Notes under the pieces: model-generated
Told to the model about the DNA's origin: nothing
The model's database searches: none
Seen by the model: only the letters and a program-made list of their open reading frames with translations
NCBI GenBank assembly: GCA_002900995.3
Contig: CM035304.1
Location: forward strand, 2,075,476 to 2,139,475
Direction: 5' to 3'
Source: Ganoderma boninense
Taxonomy: Eukaryota; Basidiomycota; Agaricomycetes; Polyporales; Polyporaceae
Length of the DNA stretch: 64,000 bases
Translations under genes and position numbers: made by a program
Shown: positions 19,383 to 32,088 of the stretch, in pieces
Layout of the letters: each line of letters opens with the position of its first letter
Position numbering within the stretch: position 1 is the first letter of the stretch

Positions 19383-20932
19383 TTCTAGCAGAATGACCAT
19401 AAGCATATCACAACATGCCCTGCGCTACAATCTCTGACTTCCAGTGTCCTATCCTGGTGCATGACAGGCTGTGTGAAGCCAGATCACACTCTCTGGAACC
19501 CATGGCAACAAACAGGACCCAGAAGGATTTGCTTATACTACCACCTACAGTTATTTTAGTTTATGGAGTAGTGGATGTCCCGTATTTATTGTTGTGGACC
19601 TATAGGTAGACACGTGCAAGTTGCCTGATAGCGTATGCCCTAAAGCTGGAGCTGAGAATGCCAGAATCTGTGTCATGGCTGAACTCAGGTAGCTATAGAA
19701 CCTTGTCCATGTCACATCTCACAATATCTAAGACATGTATATCTGTGGTTCCTAAAATATGTGATCGGGTATAACTTATTTTACTCAAATAATGCCTGTG
19801 TCGAGGCCGAACTTGAGGGGGGACCTAGGCCTGGGGGGGCGGGGCCCGGAGTATCTAATGGATACAATGTGGCCTTGAAATGGTCGTGTCCGTGACTGAA
19901 TACTTTTCTGAACATAGTTCGTGGATTTATAGGAGGTATTTACATCCCTGAAGTCACATCGTCCACCTCGCAAACACAGACGTCGGACACATGCTCGCGC
20001 GTGAGGGAGGTGAGCATGTGCCGTAACCTCCTTGTCATGGCGCCCTTAGCTGAGCCCGAAATTACCTTGGGTACAAGGTTACTGCTGCTCCATAATTCAA
20101 AGCACCCATCAACTGGCCATAGTACCCGGTTCGGCCTGAATGCTGTTCTTCCGTTAATGGCCAACTCGATGTTTCTGCTCGTTTGGAGATCCTGTGAATG
20201 TGTAGGTTCAAAAGTTCGAAACAATGACTGGCAACTGATTCCTTGAACCCTTCAACCCCTGCATGGGGACGTGCTCCATTGATGCCTTAGTTGTACCATA
20301 AACCAAACAGAGGGGTCGCTCGATCCCCGTATCAATCAAGCTCTCTGTGCATCGGTCAGCTCGTTGAGCCATGAACTTATCAACTCGTTGAGCAATGAAC
20401 GCGACAATTTGCTATCTCGCCATGCTAGCGTACCCAAGGTTTCTGCCGCGCGCACGCGGCGCTCCTCTAGTGCAGACGTTCTGGCGCAATATCCTTTGGC
20501 GCCAGAACGGATGGGAAGGAGACTACTTCCCTACCTGCCCCAGCGGAGCAGAGCACGTGCCTAGCCATAGACACTGCGCTCACTCTCAAATGGGAGCACT
20601 GAGGCCTGTGTAAGGCCATTGCGCAACGTTAGCGCGCCTCGGGTAAGCCAGGAAACGAACGGGTACCCCCGGGTACAGAATACACGTGTATAGCCTTTGC
20701 CCCCAACCTCTGATAGCCGGTTCTTGGACAGAATAACCGGAACATTAACTAATATTGTATGCGAAAGAGAGACAATGTGATGACGACAATAACGCAGCAT
20801 ACGTAGGAAGACGGGAAAACATACAGGAGAGATAACATAGAGTAGAGAGGCACACGGCGCGCTCTATCTCTATGCGCGGTGCAGGTAATCGACACGAGCT
20901 CAAGGTGTGCAGACTCCACGACAGTGGTGCCG
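19383..20932. other. gene-free stretch with old repeat fragments
   Basis: No exon-like frames. A short element near 19,060-19,090 (GGGCTCAGCTAAGGGTGCC) recurs inverted at about 20,040-20,070. A G-rich run lies at 19,815-19,850. The stretch 20,525-20,570 (GGAGCAGAGCACGTGC) recurs in related form at 43,700-43,730. Confidence 0.5.
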
Positions 20933-21711
20933 TCAGACGGCGAGCAAAGCCATCGTGCGGAAGGCCCACGTAACGTCATACGCGGCGTCGGCGACCTCGA
21001 TGGTGTCAGCGTCGGGAGCCTGCACCCACCATGTGAGGGACATGACGGTCATGAAGATGCCGTTAGCACCGCTCTCCTGGAGGATTCCCCACTCGGAGGC
21101 ATCCTCAGGCGCGACCTGGGCTAGCGGCCCGGAAGAATCGTCCGAACGACGGGATGCGGGCTGGAGCCTTGCCCACCACTTTTTCCACGCCGAGACGAAG
21201 TTGGTAAGAGATTTGATCGTCAGGCTCGTCTTGCGCCCAAACTTGATCCTAATGCCGATCTACTCCGGGCGGGACTTCGTGAGGAGCTGCAAGTCATTTG
21301 TGAGCACCGAGATTGTCCGTGAAGTTCAGCAAAGACACTCACCTGCCCAGCCTCAAAGCCCAACGCCTGCTCCAATGCCCACCATGCATCGACCAGTTTG
21401 ACCCAAAAGTCGGATGTGCTCACCTCGCGGAACTGCTCCTTGCCCGACGTAGCCCACTGCGGTGCCTCAAGATCCAGCTGACAGTCCTCCTCTTCGACCA
21501 GAGTGTCGCCGTCTTCTATCTCCAGCCCGTAAAGTGCAAGGTACTCCTCAGCGCTCATACCGGCCATTACGTGCGATGGGAGCCTGGTTGCAATCAGTCG
21601 CTCCATTCGGAGCTCATCGTAGTCCTTCTGCGGGCGGGTGACCTTGAGAGCGCGTTGAGGACGCAGGTGCAGCAGATGAAGACAAAGAAAGCATAGCAGG
21701 GATAGGCGCAA
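20933..21711 (-). CDS. hypothetical Trp-rich protein of an expanded Agaricomycete family (C-terminal part)
   Basis: Two well-supported exons. One ends at 21343 (DYDELRMERLIATRLPSHVM, acidic segment, then DFWVKLVDAWWALEQALG). The other is 21259-20933 (GRKTSLTIKSLTNF, AWKKWWARLQPA, EWGILQESGANGIFMTVMSL, TWWVQAPDADT), joined through an 83-bp intron and ending at a TGA. The WW...W...PNG/ANG-F...WW pattern recalls a large uncharacterised family often found near transposons in mushroom genomes; this is memory, not a search. The upstream part (to about 22,450) has Ala/Ser/Thr-rich and hydrophobic open stretches that may be 5' exons or decay. The start codon is not determined. Confidence 0.55.
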
Positions 21712-22599
21712 CAGGGACGAGCGCAGCGGTGGTGGTTGAAGTGGGCGCGGTGAGGGCGGCGCTTGAGCGCCTCTGCTTCCATCTCCTGGAAGGGATTCAC
21801 TCCGCGGTAAAGGCTTTCCAGGTGCCCCGGCGGCTCAGCAGGTCTGGGGTGCAAAGGCCCCAAGCGTCAGACCTGTAAGGGTAGTTAATTTGAGATGATT
21901 CAAGATGAGAGGACATCACGTACGGATCAGCGGTGGTGGTGGCGGCACAGAAGAGGTGCGTGATGGCACAGGTGAGGCTTGCCACGACACAGATGATGTG
22001 CGCGACAAGCGACGATATGGACAGGCTGGAAGTAGTGGACAGCGACGAGAGCCTGGGCAGTGGAGAGAGGGATGCTGGCCTTTGCACGTCGAGGATGAGA
22101 AGCGGCAGCCGTGTCTGCCAGGGAGATGCTACAAGGGGGAATGGTGGTAGGGTGGATCTCTCCACCTCCGAAGACGGGCAGGCTAGGATCGGGACGGAGA
22201 ACAACGCAAATATTCCGAGAGCGACGTACCTACGCTAGCACCGTGGGTGTGGAGAAGAAGAAGAAGAGAATATTGGAGGACAGGGAAGCCAATAGGCTGA
22301 TGCCATGCGCATAAAGACAGCATACAAAAATGAGAGAATGAAGTGAGTGATCGCAGGAAAGAAGGAACCGCGAGGGAGAACGAGACTCACCAGACAACTT
22401 TGAATGCCAATGCCGTGGTGCCCACGCAAGAGGAGGCGTGGGCACAACGCGCCAGCACCCCGCTACTTGTTGAATTCGAAGAACTTCAGGCCAACCCTTC
22501 CTCCAATGATTAACAGACGAGACATACCAGCTGATACCGACTCGGAGCTCCAGCACGACGGCTCAACTACGCAAAAGCCGTGTGGTTGAACGGTCATCC

Positions 22600-23484
22600 T
22601 TCGAGTTCCGGGTGACGAGAGCAAGACCTCGAGAGACAAGTAGCACAGTGGTCGGAGAATGGCGCTGAGAGGGGACCCGAGTGGGAGAAATAAGTAGGAG
22701 ATGTGGGCGGAGTCGACAGCGGTAGATTAGACGCCGACCACCCAACATTGGCGTCTAATCTACCTGTTCCACTCCCACCAATACTCTCCGGTACTACCGC
22801 CTCTCATCTTCGCTATACCGTTTCTCTCCTGCGCCTCCTCTTGCAACATCTGCTGCCCACCCGACTGCTTGACCACGTGATGAAGCCAAACGTGCGCCCA
22901 GTCTCAAGCACGGACAAGCGCGAGAGCAAGAATCGTGAAGAGAAGCAATGGAGCAGGCGTAACAGAACCAGCATGCATCGTGCGGCATAAGTGGGAGGCA
23001 TGCGAGTCGAGAGGAACAAGAAACCAGGTAAGTCCATCTGCATCTATATCCTTGTGTATTGCGAGCCCAATGGCTCTGGCTTCTGGACCTCGGGCGGTGC
23101 TGACGAGAGGTACCCCACCTTGGGCTGCGTTCGCGGCGCGTCCTGCGCGCGACTCCCCGAGCCACACTTCAGTCTACACGGAGCCCATCACCCCTGGCCG
23201 CAGCTTTCCGCTCGATGACATTCGGTTTTGCAGCGCCGTCGCACGATCGCCTTGCAGCATCCATGATTCCCTCGATATTCCGTCATTTGTCCTCTCTGGA
23301 CTCCTCTCCCTGCTTCGCCGTTCCTCCACGATCGTGTCGTCCTCCGAGTTGTGCTGTCTAAACCACATCCAGATCGGAAACTGTAACCCTTCCCTGCGCG
23401 TTTTACCCTGTAAGCACTTGTTGTCCCGACTCGCCCCATCCCGCTCATGACGTTTCGTAGAGGATCCAATGCATCCCTTCTCAG
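22600..23484. other. no supported gene
   Basis: Several open frames of 60-170 codons on both strands, none with convincing exon borders or family motifs. A duplicated word GGTAGATTAGACGCCA occurs in inverted form around 22,730-22,765, making a short hairpin. Confidence 0.4.
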
Positions 23485-23918
23485 GTCATCATACCACCCT
23501 ATCCTCCTCCAACGGTGAATAACCAACCTCGTCGTCTTCGTCCTGGTCGCACTCAGTGGCGTAGGGTTCCATATACAACGTTATTGTCATTGGAGAGGGT
23601 GATCCGTAACGTGGCAGAGGTAAGCCATCCGTCTTCATGCCTTCGTAAGAACGTTACTCACCCGCTCTCTGCTCTCCCGCCATCACCTCCAGCACGCTCG
23701 TTAGGCAGGCCCCATCCCCACCATCCCCATCGTCTCTGTAGACAAGCAAGTCGCGTCCTTCTGGTCAGCATCCCTTCAACCATCTCTTTTGCCGTGCCGC
23801 CTCTACGCCTCCATCACTCGGAAACCAATCCTTTCGCACCCACCCCACAAGCGCCACACTCTCCCTCAATCATTGGACTCCGGATCCGGTGCGAGCGCAG
23901 CACTGTACCGCCGCGTAA
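23485..23918 (+). CDS. possible two-exon hypothetical fragment
   Basis: Exons 23485-23619 (PPPTVNNQPRRLRPGRTQW to VIRNVAE) and 23769-23918 join in frame and end at TAA. The composition (Pro/Arg-rich) is unremarkable and no upstream start was found. The alternative frame through 24,053 cannot be excluded. Confidence 0.2.
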
Positions 23919-25252
23919 TTCCTACGCAGCGGCTGGCACGAGTCATGTTCGTCAACGTGATGCAACCGTTCGTGGCAAGTTCGTGGAGTGAGAGTTGCAG
24001 GATTCAGGTTCAGCTCCATCCACGGCAAGTCCAAGGTCGTGCCACCTCAATCTAACATTTTGATTACCAGCCCTCCCTCCCATGTATTGAACGTGTAGCT
24101 ATAACATACGATAATTGTACAAGTACCGTCGTCTCAGCAGTGCGAAGTCAGTAACATACTCGCATCGCCCAACTAATCCCGCCCACCCCGCGGATCCTCA
24201 AGCACTGCGTGCACCCCGCCTCGCCGTCGCCTAGTCAACCCTCGTCGACTTCTCACCCCCAATGTCACATCCGCGTGAGAGTCGAAGTTGGGCTACCACT
24301 GTCAGGAGAACTCGGCACCAAGGATTGCACGCACATGCACAAGGCGGACCAAGGACGAGGTTGTCGCAAGCGAATTCGATGTCATCCAGTGGTGGTGACA
24401 GTGGCACCGAACAGGCAGTGATGGGATCGTGGTGCGAGCGAGATGGGCTGCGAGGAAAAACGGAAGAGGAATCGGCAGTTGACGGCGACAAGGACAGGGT
24501 TGCGGATTAGTTGCACGTGGGAATGGGGCGGTTCTGCAAACCGCGCTTGCCAGCGCGAACGGACGCATGCTGTCCTTCCTTCAAATCCAGTCTTCTCCCT
24601 GAATACGTCTTGCACAGGTTCAGTTACAACTTCACGACTCGACGATAGCCAGGGCGATCATTCCACTTCGACTGCGATCGTGCGGCAACGAGGGACCAGA
24701 CAGACCACCCACGAGCGAGTGCATGGAACAGAGGACCTCGGTGACAGAGACATGGTGAAAGGCCTGGACCAAGCGAAGGGAATGAAATCCGGGACAATCG
24801 AATGTGAATCCGATCCGTCGGACATCCAGATCGTTGTCTTGCTGCAGATTGTCCCTTCATCGCAAAGGGTTCCGGTCGGCAGGCGGGGAGGCACCAGACG
24901 TCCACGTCCCTGTGGCCCGAAGCGCGGTATGATTGAAGCTGGGTGTCACCTGTGTCCGTTCCATAATTGTCGACGGAAACAGGCTTCACCGCCTCCTTCA
25001 TCAGCATTAACACCTTCCATGTCCTCGCTGTCCTTCTCGGCGGTTCAAAGTCAGGCTGAGACTCGTAGAGTGTGCAATGGCACGGGACGCACCCACAAGT
25101 TGCATGCGTGGAAGGCAGAGCTTCCCGGAATGCAAAGGACACCTGACTCGTGCGCATAGACTGGATACGTTCGAAGCAGCGCCCTCAATTGATTCCTTGG
25201 ACGATGGCCAAGACGATGAGTCGGTGGGATGAACATCTAACGACGATTACAG
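23919..25252. other. no confidently supported gene
   Basis: A 238-codon plus frame at 24,443-25,159 and a 177-codon minus frame at 24,624-25,157 overlap each other. Neither shows motifs. An acidic plus-strand stretch at about 25,183-25,230 could belong to the exon at 25,253. Confidence 0.35.
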
Positions 25253-25543
25253 TTGACGAACAAGCCGCGCGACGCGCTCAAGACCTCGCCCAGCGTCGAC
25301 GATCGCGAAATGAGCTCCGATGATGCATCGTCCGACGCAGACCGACCAGACGCCTGGGGGATGTGGGTGAGGGGCAAGTGGACATGGATGAAGATGAGAC
25401 CGTACCTGGTACCTGCCATCGGCGGGCTGTCGTTCTGCAAGCTGGTGAGCACACTGCTTGTCCTATGCGCTCACCCGGGCCCCTACCAATGTCCTCCCCA
25501 GGTCCGGACGATCGCAAACGAGATCGACCCTTCCAAGAAATAG
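25253..25543 (+). CDS. possible 3' exons of a hypothetical gene
   Basis: Open stretch DDREMSSDDASSDADRPDAW then WVRGKWTWMKMRPYLVPAIG to 25,444. A 58-base GT-AG intron then joins VRTIANEIDPSKK and a stop at 25,543. The acidic part followed by an aromatic segment looks protein-like, but the 5' part is missing and no family is recognised. Confidence 0.3.
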   Translation: MTNKPRDALKTSPSVDDREMSSDDASSDADRPDAWGMWVRGKWTWMKMRPYLVPAIGGLSFCKLVSTLLVLCAHPGPYQCPPQVRTIANEIDPSKK

Positions 25544-25626
25544 ACATACGATAGACACACGAGGCAGTCCAGGCCTTGCACAAGGGAGTCGAAGATGCTT
25601 TTCTCCATCTATTTCGCATGAGGTTG

Positions 25627-26420
25627 GAGCCTGAAGGTGTTCAATTCGCACTTACTGATAAGCTCCGTGAGCTCTAGCCACGCGAACGCTCGCCCGCGGT
25701 GCGTCGACTCCTTCTTCCGATGCATTTCACACATCTCGACCCTCCCGAGGGGATAGATGGTGAAGACTTCGAAACGGAGGTACGTCAGCTGCTTCGGCAC
25801 GTCGGACTCGAAGTTTTCAAGTGGGAGGAGGACGCACTCAAAATCTTGCGACAAGCAGCCGAGGACCACACGGTGGAAATCTTTACAAAGATGTGAGTCT
25901 AAAAGCGGCGAAATCCTTGTCGACGCATGTTAGCTTACCCACCCCTCCAGCCGCTCCGTCTGCTCGGATCTTCGCGTTCCCAGTAACAAGCTCGCTTTAC
26001 AAGCAGGTGCATCGGACATGAGCGTAAGACATATACTCATTCTACCTTCTCGTGTTGAGGGGTTACTACTGAAAGCGAAAGCGAACGTCAGAATGGTTCA
26101 GAATGCTGGTAACATGGAGACAGAGCTTCTTACCTGTGACCCTATCCGCGAAGGGATCGCATTTCTTGTAACGGCACCCACTTGCTATCTTCCGTCGATC
26201 CGCGTGAATATCCGACGCGCCCCTCTCCCCCACATCGGCCGAGTTTGTGCCTAGTAGCCCAAAATGTTAGCGATTCGCGGACTATTGGATAGAGTCTATA
26301 CAAATGCTGCAGATTCGACCCAATTCTGATATCGCGCCAACATGTCCCGCAGACGGCAATCTTGATCTGGGGACGTACGACAGCTAAAGGTGGCCATCTC
26401 TTCATAGCATTGCGGCACAA
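25627..26420 (-). CDS. possible hypothetical gene, fragmentary
   Basis: Two exon-like minus frames: 26,420-26,250 (VRPQIKIAVCGTCWRD, LYRLYPIVRESLTFW) and 25,869-25,640 (SQDFECVLLPLENF, YLRFEVFTIYPLG, RAFAWLELTELIS followed by a GTAAGT donor). Between them I could not make a consistent join. It may be a decayed gene. Confidence 0.28.
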
Positions 26421-27938
26421 ATATCATAGTAACAACCACATAGAGGTTGTCAAGCCGCCAATCCCAGCCGACGGCAGTCTCGATATTCGCGCTCTGTGGA
26501 TCATTGTGTGTGCGTGGACTTGTTCAGTTGCAGTCCCGCACGTCACGCTCAGCACGTTAACATATTCAGACATAACGGGAGTGCGGAGCGAATCAAGATC
26601 GTGAGGCATATTTGCTCGGAGTCAACGGATCCCAGGGCGTCGATGCGCCACACGATGCTCCCAGCAACACGAGACAAGAAATGAAGAGACGACGCCATCG
26701 CTGTAGCGAACCCATGTAAACAAAGGTTGAAAACGAAAACATACCTGCAAGCCTATTCCCTCCCAGAGTTCCAAATAAGAAATGATCCTCGTCCCTTCAG
26801 TCGGAGATGTACAATGGATGGTGTGCCCTGACAGACGAGGTCTTAGAAAAAGGAAACTCAGGACGCACGAGCTCACTCACCGAGATTGTTCTCCTCGACA
26901 ACTTGAAGGGTCGAAGGGTTTCTACAGATAAAGGATGCCGCCACGCTTGCGATACTCGATCTTCCTGCACTCCTCGCTGGAAAGTCCGCTGCCGGGATGT
27001 CGCCACATCGTTTTCCAAGCGATAGATAGGGCGTGCATCGGCGGTCTACTGCGGCTCGGAATACGACGGCCAGACGACCATGAGATGGCTTCCTAGACCT
27101 CCAGCCGGACATTGTGGGGTGAGCGCCCCTTGAACGTGGTGAACAACAAAGAAGGAGGATGTCTGAGCTACTAGGGGTCAGCTCACCAGTCGTCCGACGA
27201 GACCCCAAGATGATCGGGACAGGAAGCTCGCCTGGCACGTTCCTCTAAGAAACTCCAGGAGATACGTCGGTGGTGCCATTCCGGGGGCGGATCTCCCTCA
27301 AAACTGGATGCTTTTCGGTGTCATGCACGAAGGAGTCGGTGGATAGTGACTGTGGGTTCGGTACAGCGACAACGAGGAAAGGCAATGGACGCGAGGTATG
27401 GCTTGCGCATTCGCACATGCCAGAGCCCCTCAGAGGATTACCGCATTAGCAGCCAGAGCCTCCAACGTACATGCAGTGCGAATCTGAATCGCATGCCAGG
27501 AAAGCGTGTAGAACAGAACGAGAGGATGTGTGGCCAATCAGTAGCTGGTCGCCGGTCGATTTCAACCAGCCAGCTTGTGGCTGGCACTGGGGTCTGTGCG
27601 CAGCTCCGATATTTCACGCCACTGCTGACTCAGCAATTGTCCCAGTTTGGGGCCTCGACGCTCGTCCGCGCGCGTAATAAAATCAACCCATGCATTCAAA
27701 CTGTGAGAAGGCCCATGCCCCTCCTCGACTTGCTCCTCTCTGGATGCTGTCGAAGAAATGTCTGCATATCCCGCTCTCCGATATAGTGACAGACATGAAC
27801 CAACAGGAGCTTGCAGCAATGGGGTGCACTGACTTGACGTAGCTACGACCCCGTCCTCTTTCAAAAGCGGGGCGGGCAGCTTCGTGCTCATGGCTACTCG
27901 GGCATGGACACGCCGATCTCGCTGACCTCCCAGGAAAA
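26421..27938. other. no confidently supported gene
   Basis: Minus-strand fragments around 26,930-27,240 look protein-like in places (WRHPGSGLSSEECRKIEY) but need frame changes without good splice sites. The rest is unassigned. Confidence 0.35.
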
Positions 27939-29304
27939 CTAGACGAGGGAGATCGGGGGGACAACGACTCTCATCTTCGCCGTATCTATCCCGCTGGTCT
28001 CAAGACCGTCGCGCAGCGCGCTAGACCCAATGATGAGCCCAATGAAACGCCTTCCAGGCTCCGAGTGTGAGGTCTCCAGCCAGTCGACAACTGGAACAGA
28101 GATCGAAACGCTGCGTTCAGCGACAAAAACTGAAGCTAAATGTTTAGGATGAGACTACACGAGTGCGGTGTCCCTATGGAACTAGGAAAGGGTTGAAGAT
28201 GTAAGTACAATCCTGCGCATACTAGTCACACAGCTTACATCGGTGCTTATGTTTGGTATTGAAAGTCGACTCTCCTATCCACGATGGTATCTTCGTTGTG
28301 TCTGTCAAGATGAGCCGTCGCCCGTCTTCGCGCATGAAACCTAGTTCCACCTGCTTCCAGTACCGCGCAGAATTTGCTTCTGCGACCCATATCCACAACT
28401 GAGCCGACTCTCCCGCGCGATGGTAATAAAGATCTCCCGGGCGCACCCTCGGGCAAATTGAGAAATCTGGAGGATGAGCGATGCGATTCTCGGATGCCGA
28501 CTGGAACCAGAAAGTGCCGCCTTCTGAACTATCCGACGTGACGCCAGGCTGGTATCGAAAAGCCTTGTACTCCCTCTTGTATGCGGAAGGGGGTGGCTGT
28601 AGTGATGGTTGCGATGAGAAACGGAGAACTAAGATACATGACACGCACGTTGGCAGGGTCGAATCGTTGTAAGGCAGAAACCTGGCCGTAGGGAGCGGAT
28701 GGGCCACCTTTTACCACAGAAGCCCTAGCCGATGCGTCTCCAGCTGAGTCTTCGACAGCTGAAACGTTGAGGTTGATCTGGACGCTAGCTGGCGACGCAA
28801 TGCGTAGACCTGGCGTAGCGGCTCGTCTGTAGCCTGATCCTCCTCGTGGCTCAGGAGCACGATTGGACGGACGAATCGGCTTCTCGTTGAAATCGTCCGG
28901 CTGCATTTGGATCCAAGGATCACTGCACATTATGCGACACAGTAATGAGATATATGAAGTGCCAACTCAGGTCAGACGCACCCTACAACATCTTCCTGAT
29001 CATGACCATCTCCATTGAATACCCGAAGTATGATAGGCTGGACGCGCTGCCTTGTTTCAGGAGGTATTGGTGCCACGAAGGACAAGTGGGTCGTCTCCCG
29101 AGCGCGCGCCGCAATGCTTGCCATGAATGCGGTGTCTCGAGGGAATTCTTGCAAGGGGGGCTTGACTTGTTTCGGGCTCACCAACCATCCACGGATTTCT
29201 GGAGCAAACAACACCAATAAAATGACGAAAGCGATGACAGCTGGCGCATGGTTGTCGGGTGGATGTTGAAAGGGGGCCGCCAGAGCTTGCAAGAAGAAAC
29301 CCAT
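27939..29304 (-). CDS. Y: membrane protein of unknown function, paralogue of Z
   Basis: 368 aa from exons 29304-28982, 28922-28649, 28596-28239 and 28090-27939; phases agree and the sum is 1,107 nt. The start MGFFLQALAAPF is followed by a single hydrophobic helix (APAVIAFVILLVLFAPEI, residues ~22-40). A Ser/Ala/Pro-rich linker follows, then a conserved-looking module: GGTFWFQSAS, RPGDLYYHR, QLWIWVAEA, YWKQVELGF, IPSWIGESTF. The last exon (WLETSHSEPGRRFIGLIIGS) ends at TAG. The DLYYHR/LWIWV module matches DELYIHH/KIWVLNK in Z at 53,570-53,640, so the two form a family. Likely a single-pass membrane protein with a soluble C-terminal domain. It lies just downstream of X on the same strand. The long third intron (148 bp) is the least certain join. 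Confidence 0.65.
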
Positions 29305-29838
29305 GACATGGATGGCACGACGAGTTGTGAGACGGAGGTAGGACGACGATATTCGCAGAAATATTGTAGGCCTATAGGCTACCTCGCCTCGACCACCGTG
29401 ACCTGTAGACAGTCTCGGATCAATCTCGGCAATGAGGCGGAGGTGTGTAAGGACTTTGAGGGCCATGAGCCAATGCAAATGCAGCCTGTCCTTCGGATTT
29501 AGACTCCGCAAGCGATAGGCACTCGATGCCTTCAAGACGACCGGTACCTCGGAGTCAAGGCACCGGGTGGAGATAAATGGGCCAGCCCGGACTGGGAGCA
29601 TACATGGGATCAAGACGTAAAGCACACGTTCTACTATATGAAGGGGTAGAGCCGTCCTTCAGCTACCGTTGGATCCTGTTGGATCCCGACTAGCCCGAGG
29701 TCGCGATATGTCGGCAAGCTGTGGAGGAAGGACCCACTGGTCATATAAAACGCTTGAGTCAGCAACAGCAACAGAAGTAAGTCGAGCATGGTGACAACTT
29801 ACGACTTTTGAGAAACTTCCTAGAACCGATCCTGTTCC

Positions 29839-31718
29839 TCATAGCGGCACGTTCCGGCGCACAGATACGATCGAAGCAATGGGTCCTCGCTGTCTTGACG
29901 ACACCGACCTTATGCCCAATTCACCACTTGGCGGTGCGGTAGACAGAGCATCCTTTTTTGCCTTATATCTGTTTCTGTACCGTTCAACCGTATCCTCCCA
30001 GTTAAGATCAAGGTCGTCGTCCCATTCATCTTCAGGATGGGAAAGGTCTGGAAAAACGGGCTTTGGCGCCGGCACGCGTGGGCTCCACCACGTGGATAGC
30101 GGAGTCAGCTGCTCTGAAAACCAGAACAGGTGTACCTGTTCATCGTCAGTGTGGAACGACGACTGTAATAGTGAAAGGAGGAACCAGAAATAGGACCATG
30201 CAACAGAATGCTATGACCAGAAGCGCGATTACCACTGATCGGCGTCTGGACACCGAAGCCGACGCTTTCTAAGATTGCCGTTAGTGATGGGGAAAACTTG
30301 GGAATTAAAAGATGGTCACCACAGTCAACGATCGCTCTTCAGGCTTCTCATTGAATTGGGGAGAAGAATCAGCTATGAGCCATTTCAGTCGATTTGGCGA
30401 CGGTCGAAGAAATGTCGAGTGCCTACCAGACTTGCGTTTCGCCTACAAGAAAACATGACTTGGTTGGTCATCAGCCACTCCTGCTGCAATGAGGAATCGA
30501 CCTCTTCTCCGGTCCTCATACACCTGGAGTATCATAAATGAGCCATTATGTAGCAAAGGCGACGTTTTCACTGACATCTAATGCGAGAATTTTTTGGTGG
30601 CCTGTATGTGAAAAAGTCGGTCAATGAAACGTTGAGGACCGCGGCGATGCTGATGCGCACCTGAATGGGACATGGTCTGCAGTCTTCTTCCAGTGTTAGC
30701 GTCCCAGACGTGCACCGTCTCCACAGTAGTGCCTCCGATAATAACACCATCGGACTCGCCAAACGTGACCGGTGTGGCACGTTTGTCTCCAACCTCGTGA
30801 CCGAATGCTCGAACCAGATCACCGGAAGGAAGGTCATAGAGGTCGAACCCAGTCAAAAGGTTCGACACGACCAAAGCTCGTCCGTCCGAGCTCATATGAC
30901 CCCGAATGCTAGGGACGGAGGAAATTAGTGAGGACCCCGCGCTATATCACGACAGAAGCACGCACACTTGGCCGTCAACGTCTATGATCCGTGAGCATAT
31001 CCACTTCTGTCTGTCGATTATACTGTTGGAATAATTGAGCAAAATGAATCATCGGAACTGAGAGGGATCGCTGACTGAATTCCATGGTTGAGGTAGCTTA
31101 CGATGAGCTCTTTCTTCGTCCAGTGGATGCTAGTCACCAAAACTTCTCTTTGGTCCTCTTGTGATTCTGCGGGTGGCTCCGTGATTTCTGCGCATTTGTA
31201 CCATGACCCTATGGAGACCGCAATCCGACCAAGTCAGCTCGTAATCGATGTCAGACGAAACCGATTGACCTTCTGTTCGCCAATCCCACACCTGGAGCTC
31301 GCGATGCGCCCCAGAGGCCACTCGAGTGCCGTCCATTGCAAGGCATTCCACAGGAAAACTGTGGATAACAATCCCACGTGCCCTGACGATGCTCTGCGCC
31401 GAACGGGTTCCGTTAATTGGATGGATGGATGGGGGATGACGGCAAACTCACCGCCGAAAATGAAAGTGAAACCACATATCCGTTCGCCATCCCAGCCAGT
31501 AACCTGTCTTCACGATGCGGGATCCATGAAAGTGATAGTCCGCGACTACTTGCTTGATAAACACAGATTAAGTCGGAAGTGTACACCTCCCATATACAGA
31601 TTTTGCTGTCTAAACCTGCCGTGGCCAGATATGTCCCCTTGGGACTGAATGCGATGGCGGTAATAGTACTAGCATGTCCGTCTTGCAACCGGGCTTGCTC
31701 GAAATATGTTCTGGGCAT
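29839..31718 (-). CDS. X: WD40-repeat protein with C-terminal membrane segment
   Basis: Starts at ATG 31,718 (MPRTYFEQARLQDGHA). WD-type blades are readable: ITAIAFSPKGTYLATAGLDSKICIWEV, then GLSLSWIPHREDRLLAGMANGYVVSL; a second exon group with VECLAMDGTRVASGA and ELQVWDWRTEGQ; a third with SSDGRALVVSNLLTGFDLYDL and VHVWDANTGRRL. Near the end comes a hydrophobic helix (SVVIALLVIAFCCMVLFLV, about 30,230-30,175), then a Pro/Asp-rich tail (HPEDEWDDDLDLNWEDT) to a stop at 29,839. The blades suggest a protein-binding propeller anchored to a membrane. Several short introns lie in between; only some joins were worked out. A paralogue lies at 44,697-46,231. Confidence 0.7.
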
Positions 31719-31858
31719 GGCAGAACAATATTGTTAGTCCGGCGGACGCAATGAAGGGAGAGGGGAAGATACGCACGAACGACTTGAAGTTGAACACGCG
31801 TGTTTATCCAGGCCCAGCACATGTGCCCTTGCACAAAGGCGCCGATTCGATCAAGGCC

Positions 31859-31916
31859 ACCAGTAACGAACGAGTCAGCAACGTCGGACCAGTAACGAAC
31901 GAGTCAGCAACGTCGG
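31859..31916. repeat. tandem duplication of a 29-bp unit
   Basis: ACCAGTAACGAACGAGTCAG plus nine more bases (31859-31887) is repeated exactly at 31888-31916, in the region between W and X. Confidence 0.9.
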
Positions 31917-32088
31917 ATCATCCGTCGTCTGCTTATCTGACAGAGAGCGTCATCTAGGTCCGCACCGAACTGCTCCCACGTCTAATATGCAACTAAGAGC
32001 GTCATTTCCTCATCGCGTCATTGCGTCCGTAATCCATCCGGGCGATTCGTATGTCTGAAAATTGTGGCAAATGATTTCTGACATGAGG

